Origin: Clostridia bacterium
GTDB lineage: Bacteria; Bacillota; Clostridia; Christensenellales; Aristaeellaceae
NCBI GenBank assembly: GCA_016297535.1
Contig: JAEDGL010000057.1
Span: 1 to 13,602 of the forward strand
Direction: 5' to 3'
DNA length: 13,602 bases
Positions 6,764 through 13,602 of the stretch are shown one piece after another. Each line of letters starts with the position of its first letter. Position 1 is the first letter of the stretch. The notes below the pieces were generated by a model that saw nothing but the letters and a program-made list of their open reading frames with translations, did no database searches and had not been told where the DNA came from. A program made the translations under genes and the position numbers.

Positions 6764-7681
6764 TCAGAGCGTTTCGCCCGCCAGCAGCGTGGTTTTCAGG
6801 TAATCGGTCAGCAGCTCCAGCTGCCTTACCTCGTCCATAAAGGTAGGGGTCAGCAGGCTGCAATCCTGCGCGCGGCTGCGCAGAGTCAGAGGCAGGCCGG
6901 CTCTTTGCAGGTGATATTTGGCGTTTACCGGGTACAGCTGCCGCTCGATGAGGGAGAACTGGGTCAACGCTGCCTGTAGCACATCAGCGCGGCTGTCCTG
7001 CCAATGCGCCAGCAGCCAGGCATACAGCTCGGGATGAAAGCTGGCCATCACCCCCGAAAAGCCTGCCGCGCCTGCGCGCAGGGAATCCAGCAGCGTGGTG
7101 GTATTGGCGTTGTACAGCCGCAGACTGGAGCCCTCCAGCAGGTTCAGCCGCTGGCGGATGGTGGCCAGGCTGCAGCAGGTATCCTTCATGAAGCGGAAAC
7201 GCCCCGTCTGCGCGCAGGCCCGCAGCTGCTCCGGGGTTACAAGGCGCTTGTAGGGCATGGGGCACTCGTAAAGGCCCAGCGGCATGGACGGATCAATCCG
7301 GCTCATCAGAACGTTCAGATGATCCATCCACACCGCATCGCTTTCCCGGGCCTGGGCCAGGCGGTTGGTAATCAGCACCAGCGCATCCACGCCCGTATCC
7401 GCTACCCGGCACAGTTCGTCCGCCTGCGCCTCCAGAGAGCAGGATACATGGCCGGAGGCAATCACGGGAACGTGGGCCCGCCGCTTTACAAAGCGGGCAA
7501 TCTTCACCCGCTCCTCCAGGCTGAGATAGAAGATCTCGCTGGACTGGCAGATGGCAAACAGGCCATCCGCGCCGCCCGCCTCATAGAAGTCGATCAGGGC
7601 GGCCAGTCCGTCGTAGTCCACCTCGCCCTGTTCGGTAAAGGGCGTCAGCATGACCGGCCACATTTCCTTTTTCATGCTCAT
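6764..7681 (-). CDS. Dihydrodipicolinate synthase/N-acetylneuraminate lyase family aldolase
   Basis: A 305-residue class I aldolase of the DapA/NanA/YagE superfamily, which forms a Schiff base between a lysine and a 2-oxo acid such as pyruvate. The Schiff-base lysine is in RFMKDT (Lys166) and the conserved tyrosine in GLYECP (Tyr138). The usual GTTGE substrate loop is replaced by CQSSE (45-49), so it is probably not the lysine-pathway DapA. A sugar-acid or sialic-acid-type substrate is inferred from the glycan operon. The ATG at 7681 is chosen over upstream frame extension because AAAGGAG lies about 9 nt before it; MKK follows at codon 3. It is the last gene of the LacI-GH13 operon, 81 nt after GH13. 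Confidence 0.85.
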   Translation of the reverse strand: MSMKKEMWPVMLTPFTEQGEVDYDGLAALIDFYEAGGADGLFAICQSSEIFYLSLEERVKIARFVKRRAHVPVIASGHVSCSLEAQADELCRVADTGVDALVLITNRLAQARESDAVWMDHLNVLMSRIDPSMPLGLYECPMPYKRLVTPEQLRACAQTGRFRFMKDTCCSLATIRQRLNLLEGSSLRLYNANTTTLLDSLRAGAAGFSGVMASFHPELYAWLLAHWQDSRADVLQAALTQFSLIERQLYPVNAKYHLQRAGLPLTLRSRAQDCSLLTPTFMDEVRQLELLTDYLKTTLLAGETL

Positions 7682-7762
7682 GGCAGTTGCTCCTTTCGCT
7701 GTGTCCTCATCGTAACGGATCCGTCCATTGTCCGGTTCTGCCCAAATCATAGTCCTCTTGCC

Positions 7763-9520
7763 TTATTGCAGAATCAGCCCCTGGCCAACCTCCAGCGTTA
7801 CGCGGATGGTGCCATCCTCCACGGGCAGGGTCTGACCGGAGTACAGGTCGTGCAGCACCTTGAGGTTATGCATGCCCTGGGGCAGGGGAATGCGCATGGC
7901 GATGGGCTCAAGGCCGGTGTTGACCGCGCACAGGATGCGCTGGTCATCGGTTTGGCGCAGGTAGGCGTACAGGCCGTTTTCATCCGCCACCCAGGTGCGG
8001 AAGCTGCCGGTGCGCAGGGCAGGCACGGCCTCGCGGATGTGGGCAAGCCTGCGGAAATGCTCGTGCACGGGGTTGTTGTCCACCTGATCCCAGCGCATGG
8101 GGAAGCGGCAGTAGGGATCGTCGCCGCCCTCCATGCCCAGCTCGTCGCCATAATAGATGATGGGAATGCCCAGGTAGGTAAACTGGAAGAACGACGCGGC
8201 GTAGAGCATGCGCACATCCCCGCCCGCGCGGGTGCGCAGGCGCTGCGTATCGTGGCTGCCCAGGAAGGTCCACAGCACCTCCTGCGTGCGCTGGGGATAG
8301 AGCATGGCCGCGCGGTTGATGCAGCCGTCAAAGCGCTTCATGGTTCCATCATGGTGGCAGAAGCGCGACCAGATGGCGCGGCTGAGCACATAGTGCATGG
8401 TGGAATCAAACATGTCGCCCTGGGTGAGCCATTCGCGGCTGTCATCCCAGCATTCGGCAATCATGATGCTGTCGGGGTTGACCGAGCGCATCATGGTTTT
8501 GAAGCGCCGCCAGAAATCCGGCCACACCTCGGGGCTTACGTCCAGCCGCCAGCCGTCGATGTGGCATTTTTCCATCCAGTAGCGCCCCACCTTGAGAAAA
8601 TACTGCGCGCACTGCTCGTTGCGCAGGTTCAGCTTTGGCATGTAGCGCCAGTCGCCGAAGGTGTGATAGCCGTGGGGCTGCTGATCGTCAAAGAAGAACC
8701 AGTCGTAGTATTTGCTCCTGGGGCCGTTTCGCTTGGCATGGCGGAAGGGACGAAAGCCCAGGCCGCAATGGTTGAACACGCCGTCCATAATCAGATGCAT
8801 GCCGTTCTGGTGCAGGGTATCGCACAGCTCGCGCAAATCTTCCTCGGTGCCCAGCAGGGGATCGATCCTGAGGTAATCAAAGGTGTTGTAGCGGTGGGAG
8901 GTATCGCTGACAAACATGGGCGTGGAGTATACCAGCTTTACGCCCAGCTCCTTCAGATAGGGCACGGCCTTGATGATTCCGCGCAGGTTTCCGCCAAAGC
9001 GGAACTCGTTTTGCACGCGGTCGCTGGTCCAGGGCTCCACCTTTTCCGAATCGCCCGGCGCGGCCTCGCGGCGGAAACGGTCGGGAAAAATCTGGTAGCC
9101 CACGCAGCCGCGCGCCCATTCGGGCATGGGATCGGCCGGATAGGCATAGGCAAAGGCAAAGGCCTCGCTCACATCCTCCAGGGCATCGCGGCCGGGATGC
9201 AGGCCGCTGGCATCCAGCTTGAACACAAGCTCCTCGCTTTGCAGCACAAACAGGTATTTCAGCCTTCGGTCAGCGGGCTGAAACACGCACTCGTACCAGT
9301 CGTGCCATTCATCATGGTAGGCCAGGGACATTTCAAATTCGTCCGCTTTTTCAAAAAAATGATAGTACGGGCCCGTATAGTTGCTGGTAACGCGCGCGGT
9401 AACGCGGGTAAAATCCCCCCGGCCGGTCTGCAGCCGCAGGCACACCCGGCCGTCCGGCAGGGCGTGGCGGTATTCCAGCCAGGGCATATGATAGATGGAA
9501 CCAAACTGAATGTTACGCAT
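7763..9520 (-). CDS. GH13 alpha-glucan hydrolase (neopullulanase/cyclomaltodextrinase type)
   Basis: A 585-residue glycoside hydrolase with no signal peptide, so it acts on imported maltodextrins, pullulan fragments or cyclodextrins. Residues about 1-125 form an N-terminal beta-rich domain of the CBM34 type (HALPDGRVCLRLQT). The catalytic barrel carries GYQIFPDRF (141-149), region I DGVFNH (246-251), region II GWRLDV with nucleophile Asp327, region III IAECWDD with acid/base Glu356, and region IV FLGSHDTQRL with Asp424. A C-terminal beta domain closes the protein. The length is typical of GH13_20. Start is the ATG at 9520: AAGGAG lies 8 nt upstream, while an ATG at 9526 is only 2 nt from it. 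The gene overlaps the lacI stop by 8 bp (ATGCGTAA), implying translational coupling. The exact substrate specificity is uncertain. Confidence 0.93.
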   Translation of the reverse strand: MRNIQFGSIYHMPWLEYRHALPDGRVCLRLQTGRGDFTRVTARVTSNYTGPYYHFFEKADEFEMSLAYHDEWHDWYECVFQPADRRLKYLFVLQSEELVFKLDASGLHPGRDALEDVSEAFAFAYAYPADPMPEWARGCVGYQIFPDRFRREAAPGDSEKVEPWTSDRVQNEFRFGGNLRGIIKAVPYLKELGVKLVYSTPMFVSDTSHRYNTFDYLRIDPLLGTEEDLRELCDTLHQNGMHLIMDGVFNHCGLGFRPFRHAKRNGPRSKYYDWFFFDDQQPHGYHTFGDWRYMPKLNLRNEQCAQYFLKVGRYWMEKCHIDGWRLDVSPEVWPDFWRRFKTMMRSVNPDSIMIAECWDDSREWLTQGDMFDSTMHYVLSRAIWSRFCHHDGTMKRFDGCINRAAMLYPQRTQEVLWTFLGSHDTQRLRTRAGGDVRMLYAASFFQFTYLGIPIIYYGDELGMEGGDDPYCRFPMRWDQVDNNPVHEHFRRLAHIREAVPALRTGSFRTWVADENGLYAYLRQTDDQRILCAVNTGLEPIAMRIPLPQGMHNLKVLHDLYSGQTLPVEDGTIRVTLEVGQGLILQ

Positions 9521-10532
9521 GCTCATCGCTCCTTGTGCAAAGATTGGCCACGCTTGCGCGCGAAATGAGGGTGAAGGGCACATCGATGGACAGCGGCGCC
9601 TCGGCCCCCCTGAGCACGTCCAGCATCAGCCGCATGGCGTTTGCGCCCAACTGGTAGGGCTGCACATCAAAGGTGGTAAGCGCGGGCTGGTGGTAGCGCC
9701 CGGTTTCGGTGTTGTTAAAGCTGATCAGGCTTACCTCCTGCGGCACGCGCAGGCCCAGCTCCTCCAGCGCGCGGCTGAGCTCGATGGCCATCAGGTCGTC
9801 CATGCACACCATGGCGGTGGGATGCTCCGGCCCGCCGAAAACCGCATTCAGCCGCTCGCGCCCGCCGCGGCATGCGCCGGGTGAAAAAAGCCATTCGGGC
9901 CGGGGCGTCAGCCCCGCCTGCTCCAGCGCCCGGTCAAAGCCCCTGCGCCGGTCGGCGGTAAACACATATCTGCCGTCATAGCCCAGCAGGCCGATGCGGC
10001 GATGGCCGTTCTCCAGCAGGTGTCTGGCAGCCTCGTAGCCCGCCTGCACATTGTCGTTATCCACATAGCGGCATCCGTGCCCATCCGCCGGATGGCCGAT
10101 CACCACCACCGGCACATCCGCCTCCAGCGGGGGCGCGTCCTCGGCGGCCAGCAAAATCAGGCCGCTCACATAGCCGCTGTCCATGGCGGAGCGGGCCGCA
10201 TCGGCGGCGGTACGCTGGGGGCTTCCGGTAATCAGCAGCATCTGATAGCGCTCCTCGCCGGCCACATGGCCCAGCCCCTGCAGCACCGCCGGATAAAAGG
10301 GATTACCCAGGTTCATGCCCGCATCATCGGGAAACACAATGCCGATGATGCGGCTTTCCCCCCGGACCAGGCTGCGCGCCACCTGATTGGGGTGAAAATC
10401 CAGCTCGCGCGCCACCTGCTGCACATGCCTGCGCATGGCCGGGCTGATGCGCTCGCTGTTGTGCAAAGCGCGGCTGACCGTTGAGGGCGAAACGCCGGCC
10501 GCCTTTGCCACGTCCTTGATGGTTGCTTTCAT
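9513..10532 (-). CDS. LacI/GalR-family transcriptional repressor
   Basis: A 339-residue sugar-responsive repressor. The N-terminal helix-turn-helix is TIKDVAKAAGVSPSTVSRAL (residues 4-23), followed by the hinge helix region PNQVARSLV (47-55) and a periplasmic-binding-protein-like effector domain from about 60 (IIGIVFPDDAG) to the end, including the typical GYEAARHLLENGHRRIGLLG. Start is the ATG at 10532, just before the HTH, with AGAGGAA upstream; 16 in-frame codons further upstream lie in the operator region and lack homology. It is the first gene of an operon with GH13 and an aldolase, so its effector is probably a malto-oligosaccharide or a related sugar; that is inference from context. 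Confidence 0.95.
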   Translation of the reverse strand: MKATIKDVAKAAGVSPSTVSRALHNSERISPAMRRHVQQVARELDFHPNQVARSLVRGESRIIGIVFPDDAGMNLGNPFYPAVLQGLGHVAGEERYQMLLITGSPQRTAADAARSAMDSGYVSGLILLAAEDAPPLEADVPVVVIGHPADGHGCRYVDNDNVQAGYEAARHLLENGHRRIGLLGYDGRYVFTADRRRGFDRALEQAGLTPRPEWLFSPGACRGGRERLNAVFGGPEHPTAMVCMDDLMAIELSRALEELGLRVPQEVSLISFNNTETGRYHQPALTTFDVQPYQLGANAMRLMLDVLRGAEAPLSIDVPFTLISRASVANLCTRSDEHA

Positions 10533-10555
10533 GGTTCCTCTTTCCGCTGCTTGCG

Positions 10556-10565
10556 CAAACGTTTG
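10556..10565. promoter_or_regulatory. LacI-type operator palindrome
   Basis: CAAACGTTTG is a perfect 10-bp palindrome with the central CG typical of LacI/GalR operators. It lies about +5 to +14 from the predicted lacI start and 23 nt before the ATG, where a bound repressor would block its own operon. Confidence 0.7.
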
Positions 10566-10575
10566 TTTTTTTGCA

Positions 10576-10605
10576 AGCATATCACAGCAGCCGCCGCGTT
10601 GTCAA
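10576..10605 (-). promoter_or_regulatory. Promoter of the lacI-GH13-aldolase operon
   Basis: On the minus strand a perfect TTGACA (10605-10600) is followed after 18 nt by TATGCT (10581-10576). The LacI-type palindrome lies immediately downstream. It is divergent from the mazF promoter 45 bp away. Confidence 0.78.
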
Positions 10606-10649
10606 GGAACGCGCGCCCCGCCGCGGTCATAAGCTGATCGTGGGCGGCA

Positions 10650-10678
10650 TTTACAATCCACCCGTTTCGTGGTAAAAT
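10650..10678 (+). promoter_or_regulatory. Promoter of mazF
   Basis: TTTACA (10650-10655) and TAAAAT (10673-10678) are 17 nt apart. The predicted start lies about 25 nt before the mazF ATG, leaving no room for an antitoxin gene on the same transcript upstream of it. Confidence 0.75.
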
Positions 10679-10711
10679 CAACGCATAGACGGCCGCCCCG
10701 GAGCGTGAAAC

Positions 10712-11068
10712 ATGAAAAGAGGCGACGTTTACATGGCCGGCCTGGACCCTGTGATCGGCAGCGAGCAGGGCGGTTACCGACCGGTCGTGATCATACAGAA
10801 CAATACGGGCAATCTGCACGCCCCCACCGTGGTGGCCGTGCCGGTTACCAGCAGCACGGGCAAGCCCGCCCTGCCTACCCACGCGCCCCTGCCGGCCGGC
10901 GAAGGCGGATTGTGGCTGGATTCCATCGCCCTGTGCGAGCAGGTGCGCACCCTGGAAAAAGCCCGGCTTACCCGCAGGCTGGGCGCGGTTAGCCGGGAGG
11001 CGCTTCGCGCCATTGAGCGCGCGCTGCAGGTATCGCTGGATATGGAACAGAACAACGGGGGAAAATAA
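10712..11068 (+). CDS. mazF: MazF/PemK (EndoA-type) mRNA interferase
   Basis: A 118-residue sequence-specific endoribonuclease toxin. It closely follows the B. subtilis EndoA pattern: MKRGDVYMAGLDPVIGSEQGG, RPVVIIQNN, APTVVAVPVTS, LPTHAPL, LCEQVRTLEKARL and a C-terminal helix. The expected catalytic pair is present as Arg23 (GGYRPVV) and Thr46 (PVTSS). GGAG lies 8 nt before the ATG. It is unusual in lacking the partner gene: EndoA-type toxins usually follow a small ribbon-helix-helix antitoxin, but upstream is only the divergent lacI promoter and downstream is a terminator. It is therefore a single-gene unit. An unlinked antitoxin elsewhere is likely if the protein is active. Confidence 0.93.
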   Translation: MKRGDVYMAGLDPVIGSEQGGYRPVVIIQNNTGNLHAPTVVAVPVTSSTGKPALPTHAPLPAGEGGLWLDSIALCEQVRTLEKARLTRRLGAVSREALRAIERALQVSLDMEQNNGGK

Positions 11069-11081
11069 AGAGGGTTCCCCG

Positions 11082-11114
11082 CCGCGCCCATGCCCTGGGC
11101 GCGGGTCTGTTTTT
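11082..11114 (+). terminator. Intrinsic terminator of mazF
   Basis: CCGCGCCC (11082-11089) pairs with GGGCGCGG (11097-11104) across a 7-nt loop, followed by GTCTG and five T. It begins 13 nt after the mazF stop and separates mazF from the YitT gene. Confidence 0.88.
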
Positions 11115-11155
11115 GGTTTGCCGCACTTGTTGATACGGAAAGGAACTGTTTCCAC

Positions 11156-12013
11156 GTGAAAAAAAGAACCATTCTTGAAAACGAGCAGGTATCCGCCTAT
11201 GTGCAGATTGTGCTGGGCTGCCTGCTGGGCGCGATGGCCTATCCGCTGTTTCTGACGCCCAACAGCATTGCGCCCGGCGGGCTTACGGGCGTGGCAACGG
11301 TGCTTAATTTTCTGTTCCACTGGCCGGTGGGCACCGTGAGCCTGCTGATAAACATTCCGCTGTTTCTGCTTGGCTACCGCGCGATGGGGCGCGTGTTTGT
11401 GTTTCGCTCGCTGATTGCCACGCTGCTGTTTTCCCTGCTGATCGACCTGCTGCCCCTGCCGGCGCTTACGACCGAGCCCCTGCTTTCCGCGCTGTTTGGC
11501 GGGGTGCTGCTGGGCGCGGGGCTTGGGCTGATCCTGCGCGGCGGCGCAACCTCCGGCGGCACGGATATGGCCGCGCGCATGGTGCACAACCATTTTCAGC
11601 ACATTTCCGTGGGCGTTTTGCTCTTTGGGCTGGATTGCATCTCCGTGCTGATGGCCGGGGTGGCCATTGAGGTGGAATACGCCCTGTACGCGCTGATCTG
11701 CATTTACGTTACCTCCCGGGTGATCGATATGGTCATGCTGGGCGTGGCCCGCGAGAAGGCCTGCTACGTCATCAGCGCCCGGCATGAGCAGATCAAGCAG
11801 GCGCTGATCGGCACGCTGGACCGGGGCGTAACGGTGCTGCAGGCGCAGGGCGGCTTTAGCGGCGAGGCCCGGCCGGTGCTGCTGTGCGTGCTCAGCCCCC
11901 AGGAGCTGACGCGGTTCAAGGCCATTGTACGGTCTGCGGATGAAAAGGCGTTTGTCTTTATCACCAACGCCCACGAGGTGCTGGGCGAGGGTTTCCGCAA
12001 GCTGGCGGAATAA
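11156..12013 (+). CDS. YitT family membrane protein with C-terminal DUF2179 domain
   Basis: A 285-residue protein of the widespread Firmicute YitT family, function unknown. Hydrophobic helices include VQIVLGCLLGAMAYPLFL, the GTVSLLINIPLFLLGY stretch, SLIATLLFSLLIDLLPLP, a glycine-rich helix around FGGVLLGAGLGLILRGG and ALYALICIYVTSRVIDMVML. The family signature PNSIAPGGLTGVATVLN follows the first helix and GGATSGGTDMAARMV the fourth. Residues about 195-285 form the soluble DUF2179 domain (CYVISARHEQIKQALIGTL and later FITNAHEVLGEGF). GTG at 11156 is taken as the start because AAAGGAA lies about 11 nt upstream and VKKR leads into the first helix; frame extension further upstream would run through the mazF terminator. 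A co-transcribed SDR-MsrA gene follows 19 nt downstream. Confidence 0.92.
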   Translation: MKKRTILENEQVSAYVQIVLGCLLGAMAYPLFLTPNSIAPGGLTGVATVLNFLFHWPVGTVSLLINIPLFLLGYRAMGRVFVFRSLIATLLFSLLIDLLPLPALTTEPLLSALFGGVLLGAGLGLILRGGATSGGTDMAARMVHNHFQHISVGVLLFGLDCISVLMAGVAIEVEYALYALICIYVTSRVIDMVMLGVAREKACYVISARHEQIKQALIGTLDRGVTVLQAQGGFSGEARPVLLCVLSPQELTRFKAIVRSADEKAFVFITNAHEVLGEGFRKLAE

Positions 12014-12032
12014 TACAAAGGAGGCGGTTTCA

Positions 12033-13451
12033 ATGAAGCTGCTGATCATCGGCGGAAGCGGGCTTATCAGCGGGCACATCGCCCGCGCGGCCATGGAGGC
12101 CGGACACGAGGTATGGGCGGTTACGCGCGGAAGGCGCAGGGTGGACCAGGGCGTGCATGCGCTGGTGGCGGACCGGCGCGATGTGCCTGCGCTGAAGGCG
12201 GCGCTGGAGAGCGCTAACACGCGCTGGGATGCCGCCTTCGACTGCCTTTGCATGGATCCGGATGACGCCCGCATCGATCTGGAGGTGCTGCCGCCGTATG
12301 TCAAACGGCTGGTGGTCATCTCCACGGATTCGGTGTACCATCCGCTGCACAAGCGCGTGCCGCAAAACGAGGAAACGGATTTCTACATGCAGGATGACAG
12401 CTACGGCGCCCAAAAGCGCCGCATGGAGCTGGTTTTTCTCTCCCCGGAGGGCCGCCGGCTGGATTGGACCCTCTTCCGCCCCGGGCATGTGTTCGGCCCC
12501 GGCTCGTGGCTGGGCTGCTTTCCCGAAAACATGCGCCAGCCCGATCTGCTGGATCACATCCGCCAGGAAAAGCCCCTTCGGCTGGTGGGCGGCGGCAGGC
12601 TGCTGATCCACCCCATCTACGCCCGGGATTTTGCCCTTACCCTGCTGGATTGCATCACCCGGCCGGCGGCCATCCACCAGATCTTTTGCATCGGCGGGCC
12701 GGATGTGGTGTCCAACGCGGAATACTACGAGTGCATCGGCCGCATTGTGGGCCATCCCGTTACCATTGAAGAAATCCCCCAGGAGGGTTATCTGGAGGCG
12801 CACCCCGGCGCCTACGGCAACATCTGCCAGCGCAGCTACGACCTGAGCCGCCTGAAAGCCGCAGGCGTACGCGTGCCGTGCATTCCCATGGAGGTGGGTC
12901 TTCGCGCGCATGTGGACTGGCTGGATGCGCAAAACGGGCGCAGCACCGTCTATCTGGCGGGCGGCTGTTTCTGGGGCGTGGAAAAATACCTGTCCGGCAT
13001 TCCCGGCGTGCTGGAAACGGAAACGGGCTATGCCAACGGCCAGACGCACCGCCCCACCTACCAGCAGGTGCGCCATGAGCACACCGGCCATGCCGAAACG
13101 GTTCGCGTGGTCTACAATCCCTCCATCCTGCCGCTGGACAAGCTGCTTCGCCTGTTCTGGCGCATCATCGACCCCGTAAGCGTCAACCGGCAGGGCGAGG
13201 ATGTGGGTGTGCAGTACCGCACCGGCGTGTTTTATACCTGTGCGGAGGATGCAGCCGTCATCCGCGCGGAGCTGCAAAAGCTGCAGGCGCGCTACGACCG
13301 GCCCCTGGCCGTGGAGGCCTGCGCGCTGGAGCAGTTCTATCCCGCAGAGGCCTACCACCAGAAATATCTCGATCAAAACCCCGGCGGCTACTGCCATGTG
13401 CCGTGGGAGGCCATCCAGGCCGTGAAAACAGTGGATCTGGATCAGGTCTGA
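12033..13451 (+). CDS. Fusion of extended SDR (NAD-dependent epimerase type) and MsrA
   Basis: A 472-residue cytoplasmic protein joining two enzymes in one frame. Residues 1-300 are an extended short-chain dehydrogenase: the Rossmann motif GGSGLISG (7-14), Ser97/Thr98, and the catalytic pair Tyr124 and Lys128 in YGAQK; the substrate, probably a nucleotide sugar, is unknown. Residues 305-472 are a full-length peptide methionine sulfoxide reductase A: AGGCFWGVEKYL with catalytic Cys312, HEHTGHAETVRVVY (348-361), VGVQYRTGVF (391-400) and a late Cys454 in NPGGYCHVPW that could resolve the disulfide. No stop, ribosome binding site or in-frame ATG separates the halves; the join is WLDAQNGRSTVYLAGG. 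AAAGGAGG lies 8 nt before the ATG at 12033. It is likely co-transcribed with YitT. MsrA repairs oxidised methionine; why it is tied to an SDR is unclear. Confidence 0.92.
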   Translation: MKLLIIGGSGLISGHIARAAMEAGHEVWAVTRGRRRVDQGVHALVADRRDVPALKAALESANTRWDAAFDCLCMDPDDARIDLEVLPPYVKRLVVISTDSVYHPLHKRVPQNEETDFYMQDDSYGAQKRRMELVFLSPEGRRLDWTLFRPGHVFGPGSWLGCFPENMRQPDLLDHIRQEKPLRLVGGGRLLIHPIYARDFALTLLDCITRPAAIHQIFCIGGPDVVSNAEYYECIGRIVGHPVTIEEIPQEGYLEAHPGAYGNICQRSYDLSRLKAAGVRVPCIPMEVGLRAHVDWLDAQNGRSTVYLAGGCFWGVEKYLSGIPGVLETETGYANGQTHRPTYQQVRHEHTGHAETVRVVYNPSILPLDKLLRLFWRIIDPVSVNRQGEDVGVQYRTGVFYTCAEDAAVIRAELQKLQARYDRPLAVEACALEQFYPAEAYHQKYLDQNPGGYCHVPWEAIQAVKTVDLDQV

Positions 13452-13476
13452 CCCGGCGTTTGCGGCAGCCGGATGG

Positions 13477-13538
13477 GCTCTGCCCCATGCCTGACATGGG
13501 GCTCAGAGCGCCAAAAAACTCGCCTGCGGCGATCTTTT
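13477..13538 (+). terminator. Tandem hairpins after the SDR-MsrA gene
   Basis: The first hairpin pairs CCCCATG (13483-13489) with CATGGGG (13495-13501), extended by GCTCTG (13477-13482) with CAGAGC (13504-13509) around a CT bulge. The second pairs TCGCC (13520-13524) with GGCGA (13528-13532) and is followed by TCTTTT. They plausibly end the YitT/SDR-MsrA transcript. Confidence 0.55.
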
Positions 13539-13550
13539 CCGACGGGAACG

Positions 13551-13595
13551 CACCATTTGCCTACTCGCCTACGGCTCGCCGGGCGGCAAATGGTG
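13551..13595. repeat. Inverted repeat, possible dispersed intergenic element
   Basis: CACCATTTGCC (13551-13561) is exactly complementary to GGCAAATGGTG (13585-13595) around a 23-nt GC-rich loop. The loop repeats a motif (ACTCGCCTACGGC) seen just upstream as ACTCGCCTGCGGC (13518-13530). No T run follows. No gene was seen in this stretch up to the window end. Confidence 0.55.
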
Positions 13596-13602
13596 TAAGG
13601 AA

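Noticed and set aside
7004..9568. 854-residue plus-strand open frame
   Set aside because: It is antisense to the GH13 and aldolase genes, which carry full catalytic motifs; the translation has no recognisable domain.
10581..10711. A hidden antitoxin gene before mazF
   Set aside because: The interval is occupied by two divergent promoters and has no frame with a ribosome binding site long enough for an antitoxin.
10529..12352. 607-residue minus-strand open frame
   Set aside because: It lies opposite mazF, YitT and the SDR start and shows no domain; an antisense shadow.

Overview
The window looks like a chromosomal segment of a GC-rich Firmicute of the class Clostridia. RNase Y, a YczE-like and a YitT-like membrane protein, an EndoA-type MazF, RarA with Gram-positive spacing, AGGAGG ribosome binding sites and TTG/GTG starts all fit. 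Placement below class (for example Christensenellales or Oscillospirales) is a guess. No tRNA or rRNA gene, CRISPR array, transposase or phage gene was seen.

Left part (1-2740). RNase Y (rny) runs leftward and is cut by the window edge. Its upstream gap is not empty. A perfect consensus sigma-A promoter (1835-1863, minus strand) starts a roughly 295-nt, highly structured RNA that closes its own ends and stops at an intrinsic terminator about 100 nt before rny. I could not assign it to a known RNA class, and it is the best candidate here for something undescribed. A YczE-type membrane protein with its own promoter and terminator follows.

Middle part (2740-6650). A secreted protein fuses a sortase B-like domain, which has lost its catalytic residues, to an apparently intact C39-like cysteine peptidase domain. 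It converges on rarA (minus strand), which is followed divergently by a patatin-like lipase with a TTG start.

Sugar operon (6760-10605, minus strand). A LacI-family repressor, a cytoplasmic GH13 alpha-glucan hydrolase that overlaps it by 8 bp, and a DapA/NanA-type aldolase form one transcription unit. The promoter carries a LacI-type palindrome just downstream of the -10 box, suggesting autoregulation. No transporter is present.

Right part (10650-13602, plus strand). A MazF-type endoribonuclease has its own promoter and terminator but no neighbouring antitoxin. A YitT/DUF2179 membrane protein follows, then, 19 nt later, an in-frame fusion of an extended SDR (NAD-dependent epimerase type) with a complete MsrA methionine sulfoxide reductase. 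The window ends in a gene-free stretch with three nested hairpins that looks like an intergenic repeat.
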